Below are positions 10,251 through 20,884 of a stretch of DNA of 64,000 nt, in pieces. The DNA comes from Muraenolepis orangiensis (Eukaryota > Chordata > Actinopteri > Gadiformes > Muraenolepididae). Both the position numbers and the translations under genes were made by a program. The first letter of the stretch is position 1. Each line of letters opens with the position of its first letter. The stretch covers positions 2,681,876 to 2,745,875 of the forward strand of contig CM051006.1 of assembly GCA_027704905.1 (NCBI GenBank), written 5' to 3'. The notes beneath the pieces are model-generated. The model did not search any database, was not told the DNA's origin, and saw nothing but the letters and a program-made list of their open reading frames with translations.

Positions 10251-11150
10251 GGTAATGATCGCCAAAATGAACCTGAATTATAACAACACAATTTTATCTG
10301 TGTGTTAACTTGTGCATAAAGATAGCAACCAATCATAGTAGGTGCTATGATTAATTTGACACCTGTTAAACTCACAACAACAATGCCAAACACAATGATC
10401 CATGAAATGTAAAACATTAACATTCTTATTAAGCTCCTTGGTTTATATATGTTCATGTTCATGTTCACTGGAAACAGTGTACATGAACCTGTGGAAAGAG
10501 AGAAACACTGGTAAGTGTCCACTGGAAACAGCGTTCAGAATTAGTTGGTCGTATAAAGATCTCAAAGCAGGCAGTGATGCAGACATTGATGAAGCCAAAT
10601 GACAGGCCTACTATAGGTTATTGAAGTGTTTTCTCTCTCTCCACATTAAAAGCAGGGTTTCATCCCCCGATGATAACAGTGTTATTCTATAGTACTCACT
10701 ACTATAGTAGTGAGTATTCCCCTCCCTTCCTCCACATTAAAGCTCTCTTCTAAATGCAGGCCGTTATGTAAGACAGCGACTGTGTGTCTTGGAAGCCCCA
10801 GCAGCACAGCTGTCAGGAATATATCTGTCTTACTTCCAGCACGTCTTTAATGAGCTGTGACTGAACAAAAGACCAAACAATATACTGAAATGTATATATA
10901 AGAAAAGAGAGGGTGATGGGGGGTGGTCACTTAATTAGGATGTCGCAGAGGGTTCCTCGGGTTCCTCAGGTTCCTCCGCGTCCTCACCAGACGTGAGTTT
11001 GAATCGCAGAGTTAACAGGCAACAGGTCTCAGGTGGTCAGTGTGCAATGCAACCTGGTCCTTCTGGGAAAGTGAGTTTCTCCCCTCAAGGAATGGCTCTT
11101 CTCTGTCTCTACGAAGGTCGTAAAGATAGTATGAAATAAGATAAGACATA
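10251..11150. other. Unannotated stretch with two strong hairpins
   Basis: No coding sequence recognised. A 14-bp stem with GAAA loop is at 10457-10488 (GTTCATGTTCACTG / CAGTGTACATGAAC, one mismatch). A perfect 24-bp palindrome is at 10693-10716 (half-site TACTCACTACTA). Similar CTCCACATTAAA segments lie on either side of the palindrome (about 10639 and 10731), which may be a duplicated flank. Confidence 0.55.
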
Positions 11151-11151
11151 A

Positions 11152-11250
11152 ATGGTAAATGGACTGATTTTATGGAGTGCTTTTGTAACCTGTGGCCGCT
11201 CAAAACTAATTACAGTTTGTGGCTTGCATTCACTCATTCATACACATTCA
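11152..11250 (-). repeat. Fragment of the SINE-like repeat (distal module)
   Basis: AAATGGTAAATGGACTGATTTTATGGAGTGCTTTTGTAACCTGTGG-type sequence, shown here as its class, matches the distal module of copy 1 (2724-2800), with GTGGCCGCTCAAAA corresponding to GTGGCCATTCAAAG. The tRNA-like head is absent. Confidence 0.55.
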
Positions 11251-11395
11251 TACATACATACACATACAGTTTATATATATATATATATGTACACATACTG
11301 TTTATATATATATATAGATATATATAGATATACATACATACACATACAGTTTTTATATATATATATATATATACACATACTGTTTATATATAAAG
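11251..11395. repeat. TA/CA compound microsatellite with CATACAGTTT motif
   Basis: Alternating (TA)n blocks with recurring ACACATAC(A/T)GTTT, forming three or four imperfect repeats of about 45-50 bp. Confidence 0.85.
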
Positions 11396-11459
11396 GACAG
11401 AATCTGAAAAATTTACAGAATTGGTCACATCTTTAACTCTCTAACTTACGATATCTATC

Positions 11460-12105
11460 TGTCACGGTTACGGTGGTTGACAGGGGGCGTGGCCAAGCCA
11501 CGTGCGCTGGCGGCACACACACACACACCTGTCAGCTATTGCCACGTCTAATTGTTAATCACCTCACCTGGGGTATATAGACCGTGTCTTCCCGTTACCC
11601 CAGTGTTAGGTCGTACGTCGTACTGCACGTCATACGGTGTTCGTGTTACGTCGGACATTCTGGACGGAATCGCCATGCTGATGTCCCGGAGATCCAGATC
11701 CCGATCCCTTGCCTATCCCGCGTCACCCACCTGTCTCGCGTTACTCTCGATACGAGCTCCCCGGTAATTATAATTACATGTCTGGTACCTGTCGCTATTC
11801 CGACCTCCCGGTATCTAGACATCTCGCTCGTCCCTGATCATCCGCCTGTCTGGTACCTGTCGCTATTCCGACCTCCCGGTACCCAGACTCCTCTCCCGTC
11901 CCGGACTACTCGCCGGTCTACTACCTGCCGGTACTCCGCGGATCGACCTCCCGGTACCCAGACCCCTGGACTGTCCCTGATCTCTCTTGTGTTGTGTTTG
12001 AGTTGTGTTGTGCTTTAAATAAAGCTTTATGTTATAGCTCCACTGTCTTGGTCTGCGTTCTGGGTCCCACCGAACAATCCCACTCACTATCAACACAAAC
12101 AAACC
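11460..12105 (+). mobile_element. LTR-like unit (possible solo LTR)
   Basis: Begins TGTCACGG, a start seen in many fish LTR elements. It contains a TATA-like GGTATATAGACC (about 11571-11582) and a poly(A) signal context TTTAAATAAAGC (about 12015), followed by TCTGCGTTCTGGGTCC, all in the order expected of U3-R-U5. An internal partial duplication repeats GGTACCTGTCGCTATTCCGA (about 11787 and 11851). No internal gag/pol, primer-binding site or clear target duplication is seen, so this is a tentative solo LTR. Confidence 0.45.
11571..11584 (+). promoter_or_regulatory. TATA-like box of the LTR-like unit
   Basis: GGGTATATAGACC lies about 110 bp into the unit and about 440 bp before the AATAAA, consistent with a pol II LTR promoter. 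Activity is an inference. Confidence 0.35.
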
Positions 12106-12880
<775 letters not shown>

Positions 12881-13083
12881 GCACAAGCATTGTAGAAAAA
12901 ATGAACAATGTGTTGTACATTTAGACAAAAAATTCCATTCCCTGCCCAAATGGTTTTGAAGCAGAAGTGGCTTTGTATGTAAGTGTCTGTGCTGTGGATT
13001 CAGAAATATTGAATAACAAAGGAAGAGGCCCATTCTCAGTTTGAAGGTGAGTAATAAATAAATAAATAAAACATGGGAGGGCT

Positions 13084-13226
13084 GAGGGGAGAGAGAGGAG
13101 AGGAGAGTGGACAGGGGAAGGGAGGGCGGGAAGAGAGGAGAGGAGAGGAGAGGAGAGGAGAGGAGAGGAGAGGAGAGGAGAGGAGAGGAGAGGAGAGGAG
13201 AGGAGAGGAGAGGAGAGGAGAGGAGG
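13084..13226. repeat. (GAGGA)n pentanucleotide microsatellite
   Basis: Purine-only AGGAG repeat, pure from about 13133 to 13224 and degenerate at the left edge. The 228-codon minus frame across it (LLSSPLLSS repeats) is an artefact. Confidence 0.97.
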
Positions 13227-13733
13227 AGGCCAGTTAATGACAAGGTCGAATGATAATTAAAAGTCAACAGGCAAACTAATGAATACAACATCAGAAGTAG
13301 AAGAACGAATAGGGAGCACAAGTGAAAGTTTGCCCGAAAATAAAATAATAACAGAAAGAGGAAAGTGGAGGAAGATATGATGGGATTCTGTGTCCCTGCA
13401 TCATCCTCACGAGACCCCAGAATATTAAACATATTAATGTGAGCTGCTCAGATGAGAATGTGTGATTGGGCAGTTTTTCATTGATTATTGATTATTATTT
13501 ATTCTGCTATTCTTTATTCTGATATGCTTCTATGAGGCAGTTTCGTATTTCAGCATGCAAATAATTTAAATGTGCATTTTCAAACTGGTAGGTCTGTATA
13601 AAAAAACAACAACGCTTAGCTCTCAATGTTTTTGGAATATGTGTCTCTCTTTCTGAGGACACGGGTGGTTCTATTTTTCAGTTGAGTGGATGAAGTTTTT
13701 ATTATCAATGTTTTTCTCCTCATCAACAAAAAT

Positions 13734-13735
<2 letters not shown>
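13227..13735. other. Unannotated stretch
   Basis: AT-rich DNA with no recognised gene or transposon. Confidence 0.45.
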
Positions 13736-13777
<42 letters not shown>

Positions 13778-13814
13778 ACACACACACACACATACAGGCA
13801 GGCAGGCAGGCAGA
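13736..13814. repeat. (CA)n plus (CAGG)n compound microsatellite
   Basis: CA run interrupted by CAT at 13771-13773 and 13791-13793, then about five CAGG units. Confidence 0.97.
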
Positions 13815-13940
13815 CCGATGGGGGAGGAGTTATAGTGTGCATGGAGCAGGTGTGTCCTGTTCAGAAGAATCACTCGTCCTCTTCCTGTTTCTCACTGATT
13901 TCCCTTTACTATGAATGTAGCTCCACCTTCCGAGAAACAC

Positions 13941-14051
<111 letters not shown>

Positions 14052-14909
14052 CGACTGACCCAGTCAACTGTAATGTAAACAAGTCTACAGAGGAGCTAAT
14101 CAAGGAACAGAACATTACAATAACATTGTAACAAGCATGTACAAATATGGTCTTTCTGAAAAACGCAATGACCACTTCTAAATAACCAGAAAACTAAATA
14201 AGTAAGCTTTCATCACACCATGAACAGTGGGAATAGAAAACCAAATAGTATAGGCCTACTATCCAAATAACAAAGCTGTTAAGCTCGTTATGCTGCCATT
14301 ACGCTTCCCCCCAGGAGAGGACGCTGGCGCTGGTTGTTCGCCGCTTCTCCAACGGAGCTAGTCTAGGGCTAGTTTAAGACTAGTTTTACATTCAATTTTA
14401 GATTGTATTTACTTATTACCATAGCTTTGTCACAGACTTTTTGAGAGTTTGTACGAGTCTGTGTGCGGTTGGTTTTGCTTACCTGCCCGTCCATTACATC
14501 AACTGGTGGCGGATTAGTGACGGTTCGGTAGCCACTTTGTGTGGACGTTTTGTCCCTGTCCAGCGCTGCTGCGAGGATTCATCCCGGGCTCCTCAGCCCC
14601 GGAGCGGTTAGGCCTTTGTCGCCTGGGACCGCATCATCCACAGCCATACCAACAAGCGGCTGATCGCTGCAGCGAAGCTACCGTTCCAGTCCTCCATTCC
14701 TGTCCTGAGCCTTGGATCACGTTGGCTCTCTCCAGCGCTACTGTGCGAGATTCTATCCCGGGCTGCCCCTCAGCCCCAGAGCGGTTAGGCCTTCGTTGCC
14801 TGGGACCGCACTACTCTCCACAGCCAGCCGGCTGCCAGCCAGCAGCCCCCAGCGCGCCGGTTAGCCTAGCAAACGGCTAAAACTGTTCAGGACTTACATC
14901 CTGACCGGC

Positions 14910-15572
14910 ATGATGCAGCAATATTCCATCTCGCGCCTGCTGGAACTAAATAAACACACCATCCCAGCCTGTGTTTCATTCATCAAAAAACTTGGACTCC
15001 TTCGCCGACCATGCTACATCCACAGAAGCACCCGCCGTCAGTTTGTTTACCTGCTGCCCGGCAACCATATTCCTTCCTTCCACACAGCTGTTCGCACCGT
15101 CGCTACTGTGACGTGTCATCAGAGCTCTGACGCTCCTCTGGTATGTAACACTGGAAACACCGCGAGAGTGCTGCAGACCAGGCAGCTGCATGGAAAACAT
15201 GGAGTGGATTTCAATGGAAAATGTGGAATGGATCTACATGGAAAACGAGGAGTGGATCTCCGTGTACTACGACCACTACAGAGATTCATCATTTCACCAA
15301 CAGTTAAACTGGAACTTTTCAACACACAATCCCTCACACTTAAATCATCACTCATAAATGAACACATACTGGACAAGGACTTAGACCTCATGTGCCTCAC
15401 AGAGACCTGGCACCCACCTGAGGTTTATTCAACTTTGAATAAAGCCTGTCCTCCCGGCTATAGCTATATTCAAAAAGCACGCAACACTGGGCGGGTGGGT
15501 GGTGGCTTAGCCATTTTTCACAAAAATGAGCTGGAACTAACATCTCTCCCCTCCCCCACCATCCTCATTTGA
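14910..15572 (+). pseudogene. L2 LINE ORF, N-terminal and endonuclease part 1
   Basis: Frame of 220 codons starting MMQQYSISRLLELNK, the first Met after the 5' UTR. From about residue 130 it enters an AP-endonuclease-like domain: LELFNTQSLTLKSSLINEHI, DLMCLTETWH (the catalytic E of the TET motif is present), and RVGGGLAIFHKNEL. The frame is lost at about 15550-15565 in a CCCCTCCCCC homopolymer, consistent with a one-base indel that could also be a sequencing error. The reading continues in the next frame from TCATTTGAATGCC. Confidence 0.8.
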
Positions 15573-16062
15573 ATGCCTTGCAGTCAAATGTCAACCACCT
15601 TTCAATCTTACAATACTACTCATCTACCGCCCACCCAAACTGAAACCAAATTCAGTTTTCATCTCGGAAATACACGACCTCCTCACATCACTCTGCACTA
15701 CATCCCCCAACATCCTAATTCTCGGTGACGTGAACATCCACGTAGACAACCCCTCCTCCCCTTTTGCATCTGAGTTTTTACAACTACTGGACTGCCTTAA
15801 CCTCTCACAACACATCCATGTCCCCACACACATAAAGGGGCACACATTAGACCTAGTTATCACTGACTCAGCCCCGGTTAGTAACATACTAGTTTACGAA
15901 ATGGGCGTGTCCGACCACAAGGTCATTTCCATGGAACTGCCATTTCCACCCTCCCACACCAAACCCAAGCGTGAAATCCACTTCAGAAACTTCAAACACA
16001 TCAACCCGGACACCTTGACCTTGGACCCATCATCTCGCCTCTGCAACCCATTCATCAGCAAA
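15565..16062 (+). pseudogene. L2 LINE ORF, endonuclease part 2
   Basis: Continuation of the endonuclease in frame 1: LAVKCQPPFNLTILLIYRPP, NILILGDVNIHVD (catalytic GD-N motif), LDLVITDSAPV and VSDHKVISMELPFP (SDH catalytic motif), followed by the linker. The frame runs into TGA at 16063-16065. Homology continues one frame over with NESVDYYNQSLSRLLD, so a second frameshift lies at about 16045-16062. All endonuclease catalytic motifs survive; only the reading frame is broken. Confidence 0.8.
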
Positions 16063-16069
16063 TGAATCG

Positions 16070-18148
16070 GTGGACTACTACAACCAATCCCTGAGCAGGC
16101 TCCTTGACATTCACGCCCCAATAAAATCAAGAACAGTCACATTCTCACGCTCAGCTCCATGGTTCACCAGCGAGCTGCGGAAAATGAAGGCTGCTGGGCG
16201 TGTCCTGGAACGGCGGCTCAAGACCTCAGGGCTCACGGTTCATAAAATGGCCTACAGGGAACACCAAAAGGCCTACACTAAGTCCCTCAGAGACGCTCAG
16301 TCCAACTTCTACTCAAACATCATCAATAACAGTCCCGGCAACTCAAAACAGCTTTTCTCAACCATAAATCACTTCCTAAAACCTCAACCCCCCTCAAACA
16401 GAGCCATCACTGCAGAACAGTGCAACAACTTCATGGTCTTCTTCAAAACCAAAGTTGACACTATCCGTTCCTCCCTCTCCGGCCCCCCCACTCCATCTGC
16501 TCCAACTGCCATCCCACAGTCTGGGGCCTCCCAGCCTCTCTGCTGCTTTTCTCCCACCACGCAGCAAGAGGTTGAGGACACCATCCGCCGGATGAAGCCT
16601 TTCACATGCACCCTGGACCCCTTTCCCACAGCCCTGGTCAAATTACACATCCAAGCCATAAGCCCCCTGATCACCAAAGCAATAAACCATTCTCTACAGT
16701 CCGGTCACGTTCCATCAGCTCTAAAAACGGCCATTATCACTCCCCTCCTCAAAAAACCCACCTTAGACCCGGACGTTCTCGCAAATTACAGGCCCATCTC
16801 TAACCTACCATTCCTCTCCAAAGTGTTGGAAAAAATAGTCGCCACCCAACTGCAACACCACCTCAACAACAACAACATCTCCGAAAAATTCCAGTCTGGT
16901 TTCCGCTCCGCTCACAGTACTGAAACAGCACTGGTCAGGGTCACCAACGACATCCTCACTGCTTCTGACAATGGCTCCCCCTCCCTCCTCATCCTCCTGG
17001 ACCTCACTGCAGCTTTTGACACTGTTGATCACACCATCCTCCTCAATCGTCTCCACTCCACCATCGGACTCTGTGACACCTCCCTGGACTGGTTCCGGTC
17101 CTACCTGACCGGAAGGACTGAGTGTGTCTCCATGGGAGGTGCTCATTCCCGCACCCAACCCGTCACTTGTGGTGTACCCCAAGGATCCGTGCTTGGCCCC
17201 ACCCTATTCACCCTGTATATGCTCCCCCTCGGCCGTGTCATCAGCAGGCATGGACTATCATTCCATTGCTATGCTGATGACACACAGCTCTACATAAAAA
17301 TGGACCCCCCCTGTCCCCCCCGCTCTGCAGTCCCACTGTCATCCCCGTCACCATCACCTTCATCCACAATCACCATCTGCCTGGAGGAGATAAAGGCGTG
17401 GATGAAACAAAACTTTCTACAACTCAACAGCTCCAAAACCGAGGCCATTCTCATCGGCACCCCACACCAAGTTAAATCATCCCCCATAACAAGCATCACC
17501 TTCTCCGACCAGGACCTTCCCCTCTCATCAGTTGTCACCAACCTGGGCGTCAAAATGGACCCCTGCCTCAACTATGAGACCCACATCAAACACCTCTGCA
17601 AAACATCCTTCTTCCACCTTAGAAATATAGCTAAACTCCGCCCCACCCTCACTCTTCCTGACGCCGAAAAGTTGGTCCACGCCTTTGTCTCCTCCAGGTT
17701 GGACTACTGTAATGCACTTCTCGTCGGGATTCCTAGCAAGAGCCTTCAAAAGCTCCAATACGTACAGAACAGCGCTGCTAGGATCCTGACGAGAGTGCGC
17801 AAATACGAGCACATCACCCCCATTCTCAAATCACTGCACTGGCTTCCCATCTCCTCCCGGACAGAATTCAAAATCACCCTGTTAACACACCAGTGTATCC
17901 ACGGAAATGCCCCCCCCTACCTCAAGGAATTGATTGAACCACAAACCGCCACCCGCAGCCTCCGCTCGGGAAATACTAACAAGCTGAAGGAACGGCACAC
18001 CAACCTCCGCACTATGGGAGATCGAGCTTTCTGTGCAGCTGCCCCCCGGCTGTGGAACTCACTCCCAGACCATCTCAGAGCTCCTCAACCTGTGAACACT
18101 TTTAAGAGAGCACTAAAAACCTACCATTTTAACAAAGCATTTGGTTAG
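16070..18148 (+). CDS. L2 LINE reverse transcriptase, uninterrupted 692-codon segment
   Basis: The start given is the first ATG of the open frame, not the native start, which was upstream before the frameshifts. Residues 1-120 are the endonuclease-RT linker (PIKSRTVTFSRSAPWFTSEL). RT blocks follow: MKPFTCTLDPFPTALVK, ANYRPISNLPFLSKVLEKIV, FQSGFRSAHSTETALVRV, LILLDLTAAFDTVDH, VTCGVPQGSVLGPTLF and HCYADDTQLYIKM, with the catalytic YADD at residues 401-404. The C-terminal domain ends RALKTYHFNKAFG and stops at TAG. In life this polymerase copies its own RNA at a nicked target. The product of this copy would lack the endonuclease, so it could at most act in trans. Confidence 0.85.
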   Translation: MDYYNQSLSRLLDIHAPIKSRTVTFSRSAPWFTSELRKMKAAGRVLERRLKTSGLTVHKMAYREHQKAYTKSLRDAQSNFYSNIINNSPGNSKQLFSTINHFLKPQPPSNRAITAEQCNNFMVFFKTKVDTIRSSLSGPPTPSAPTAIPQSGASQPLCCFSPTTQQEVEDTIRRMKPFTCTLDPFPTALVKLHIQAISPLITKAINHSLQSGHVPSALKTAIITPLLKKPTLDPDVLANYRPISNLPFLSKVLEKIVATQLQHHLNNNNISEKFQSGFRSAHSTETALVRVTNDILTASDNGSPSLLILLDLTAAFDTVDHTILLNRLHSTIGLCDTSLDWFRSYLTGRTECVSMGGAHSRTQPVTCGVPQGSVLGPTLFTLYMLPLGRVISRHGLSFHCYADDTQLYIKMDPPCPPRSAVPLSSPSPSPSSTITICLEEIKAWMKQNFLQLNSSKTEAILIGTPHQVKSSPITSITFSDQDLPLSSVVTNLGVKMDPCLNYETHIKHLCKTSFFHLRNIAKLRPTLTLPDAEKLVHAFVSSRLDYCNALLVGIPSKSLQKLQYVQNSAARILTRVRKYEHITPILKSLHWLPISSRTEFKITLLTHQCIHGNAPPYLKELIEPQTATRSLRSGNTNKLKERHTNLRTMGDRAFCAAAPRLWNSLPDHLRAPQPVNTFKRALKTYHFNKAFG

Positions 18149-18401
18149 CTTTTTAAGCCGGTTTTAATAACCCTGCCTCTCCTTTTTAAAACGTGTTTTT
18201 AAACTTGTTTTTTAACCTGTTTATACATTTTGATTCTTGCAAATGGTTTTCTTTATCTTTTTTTTATTATGTACTGTAGCACTTTGAGGTTTGTTTCAAA
18301 TGTAAAGTGCAATACAAATAAAATGTATTATTATTATTATTATTATTATTATGTCCGTTAGAGCACAGTGGGTGCTCTAACCCCCTCTGCTCCCCTCCGA
18401 C

Positions 18402-18526
18402 TAGAGCACCCACTGCCCCCCTCTGAGTAGAGCACCCACTGCCCCCCTCTGAGTAGAGCACCCACTGCCCCCTCTGAGTATAGCACCCACTGCCCCCCTC
18501 TGAGTAGAGCACCCACTGCCCCCCTC
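18402..18526. repeat. 25/26-bp minisatellite (about 5 units)
   Basis: Units GAGCACCCACTGCCCCCCTC plus TGAGTA, directly following the L2 tail. An inverted partial copy (GAGCACAGTGGGTGCTC) sits at 18361-18377 just before the array. Confidence 0.93.
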
Positions 18527-18682
18527 TTCCTTACAAAGGTTTCTTGAGGTTTCTTGCCTGATAATTAAGTCACTTTAAGCCGTTCTATGGGACTCAGACT
18601 GTCATCACATGTTGACATCACAAGTGGGAGCGCCCAAAATATAATCAACAGAGGCCACGTCCATCCATCCATCTTCTCCCGC

Positions 18683-20840
18683 TTATCCGTAATCGGGTCG
18701 CGGAGGTAGCAGCTTCAGCAGGGGACTCCAAACTTCCCTCTCCCTGGCAACATCGACTAGCTCTGACTGGGTGATCCCGAGGCGTTCCCGGGCGAGTGTG
18801 GAGATGTAATCACCCCACCTGTACCTTGGTCTGCCCCGTGGTCTCTTCCCAGTTGGATGTGCCTGGAAAACCTCCCTCGGGAGGCGACCAGGATGCATCC
18901 TTACTAGATGCCCGAACCACCTCAACTGGCTCCTTTCTACGCGAAGGAGCAGTGGCTCTACTCTGAGTCTCTCACGAGTGCCTGAGCTTCTCACCCTATC
19001 CCTCAGGGAGACACCAGCCACCCTCCTGAGGAAACTCATTTTGGCCGCTTGTATTCGCGATCTTGTCCTTTCGGTCATTTCCCATTGTTCATGGCCATAG
19101 GTGAGGGTAGGAACGAAGACTGATCGGTAGATCGAGAGCTTTGCCTTCTGGCTCAGCACACTTTTGGTTACAACGGTGCGCCAAAGTGCACCCAATACCT
19201 ATTCTCCTGTCAATCTCACGCTCCATCCTCCCCTCACTCGAGAACAAGACCCCGAGATACTTGAACTCCTTCACTTGGGATAAGGACTCCCTCCCTACTT
19301 GGAGTAGTAATCCATCGGTTTCCTGCTAAGAACCATGGCCTCAGATTTGGAGGTGCTGATCCTCATCCCAGCCGCTTCACATTCCGCTGCAAACCGATCC
19401 AGTGAGTGCTGAAGGTCACATACTGATGACACAAACAGGACCACGTCATCTGCAAACAGCAGCGATTCCCAATCTGTGAAACCCATCCCCTCCATGACGA
19501 CGCCTTGAAATCCTGTCCATGAAAATCACAAACAGGATGGGTGACAAAGCGCAGCCCTGGCGGAGGCCAACACCCACTGAGAACAGGCCTGACTTACTAC
19601 CGAGAATCCGGACACAGCTCTTGCTTTGGGAGTGGAGAGATTGGATGGCCCTCAACAGTGACCCCCACACCCCACACTCCCGCGGCACCCCCCACAGTAT
19701 TTCCCGAGGGACCCGATCATATGCCTTCTCCAAATCCACAAAACACATGTAGACCGGATGGGCATACTCCCAAGCCCCAGGATCCTTGCAAGAGGGAAAA
19801 GCTGGTCCGTTGTTTCACGACCAGGGCGGAATCCGCATTGTTCCTCTTCAATCTGAGGTTCGACAATCGGCCGAACCACAGCACCTTGGAGTAGACTTTC
19901 CCAGGGAGGCTGAGTAATGTGATACCCCTGTAATTGGCACACACCCTCTGGTCACCCCTTTTGAACAGGGGTACCACCACCCCCATTTGCCACTCCTCAG
20001 GCACTGTCCCAGACTTCCACGCAATGTTGAAAAGACGTGTCATTCATGACAGCCCCTCAACACCCAGAGCCTTTAGCATTTCTGGACGGATCTCATCAAC
20101 CCCTGGGGCTTTGCCACTGCGGAGATGTTTGACTACCGTAGTGACTTCCTCCAAGGAGAATGATGTTTGCCGTCCTTCATCCTCCAGCTCTGTCTCTACT
20201 ATTGAGGGTGTAGTTGGGTTAAGAAGTTCCTCATAGTGTTCTTTCCACCGCCCGATCACCTCTTTTCACCACCAATGTCCCACCCTTACTGTACACATCT
20301 TGGATGGATCCACGCTTCCCCCTCCTGAGGCGCCGGATTGTTTGGCAGAAACGCTTTGGTGCCGACTGAAAGTCCTGGCTTCTCCGAATTCCTCCCACAC
20401 CCACTGCTTTGCCTCTGCTACAGCCGAGGCTGCCGTCCTCTTGGCCTGTCGATACCTCGCAACTGAGTCCGGAGTCTCACAGGCTAACATAGCCCGGAAG
20501 GCCTCCTTCTTCAGCCGGACGGCTTCCCTGACCACCTGTGTCCATCACGAAGTCCGAGGGTTGCCGCCCCTTGAGGCACCAATGACCTTGAGGCCACAGC
20601 TCTCAACCGCAGCTTCGTCAATAGAAGCTTTGAACAATGACCACTCTTGCTCAATGCCCCCAGCCTCCACAGAGATGCCCGAAAAATTCCACCGGAGGTG
20701 GGAGTTGAAGGTCTCCTGGACAGGGGCATACACCAGACGTTCCCAGTTCACCCGCACTACACGTTTGGGCCTACCAGGTCTGTCCAGAGGCTTCCCCCGC
20801 CATCTTACCCAACTCACCACCAGATGGTGATCAGTCAGAC
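18683..20840 (-). pseudogene. Rex3-like reverse transcriptase and C-terminal region
   Basis: Read on minus from 20840: LTDHHLVVSWVRW linker; then 20044-20535 (EFGEA, KAPGVDEIRPEMLKALG); 19717-20043 (GVVVPLFKRGDQRVCANYRG); 19652-19942 (EEQCGFRPGRETTDQL); 19446-19748 (CFVDLEKAYDRVPREILWGV, GLRQGCALSPILF); 19295-19495 (LLFADDVVLFVSS, catalytic FADD at about 19445-19456); 19089-19274 (EFKYLGVLFSSEGRMEREID); and 18683-19195 (SQKAKLSIYRSVFVPTLTYG, RWFGHLVRMHPGRLPREVF). At least five frame changes separate these blocks. The catalytic residues survive but no continuous protein does. Confidence 0.87.
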
Positions 20841-20884
20841 TAAGAATGGTTCAAAGACCCTAACGGACAAACAAACAAGTAGAA

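Larger units (their letters stand above)
14310..18352 (+). mobile_element. Nearly full-length L2-clade LINE
   Basis: Order on the plus strand: 5' UTR (about 14310-14909) with an internal duplication; coding start and endonuclease (14910-16065, broken twice); RT and C-terminal region (16070-18148); 3' UTR with AAATGTAAAGTGCAATACAA; and a terminal (ATT)n tail at 18325-18351. The RT has the L2-type DLTAAFDTVDHTILL, GVPQGSVLGPTLF and YADDTQLY blocks and the characteristic LKSLHWLPISSR and RAFCAAAPRLWNSLPDHLR C-terminus. Total length of about 4 kb is near full size for an L2 element. Two frameshifts are the only obvious lesions, making it the youngest-looking element in the window. Confidence 0.9.
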
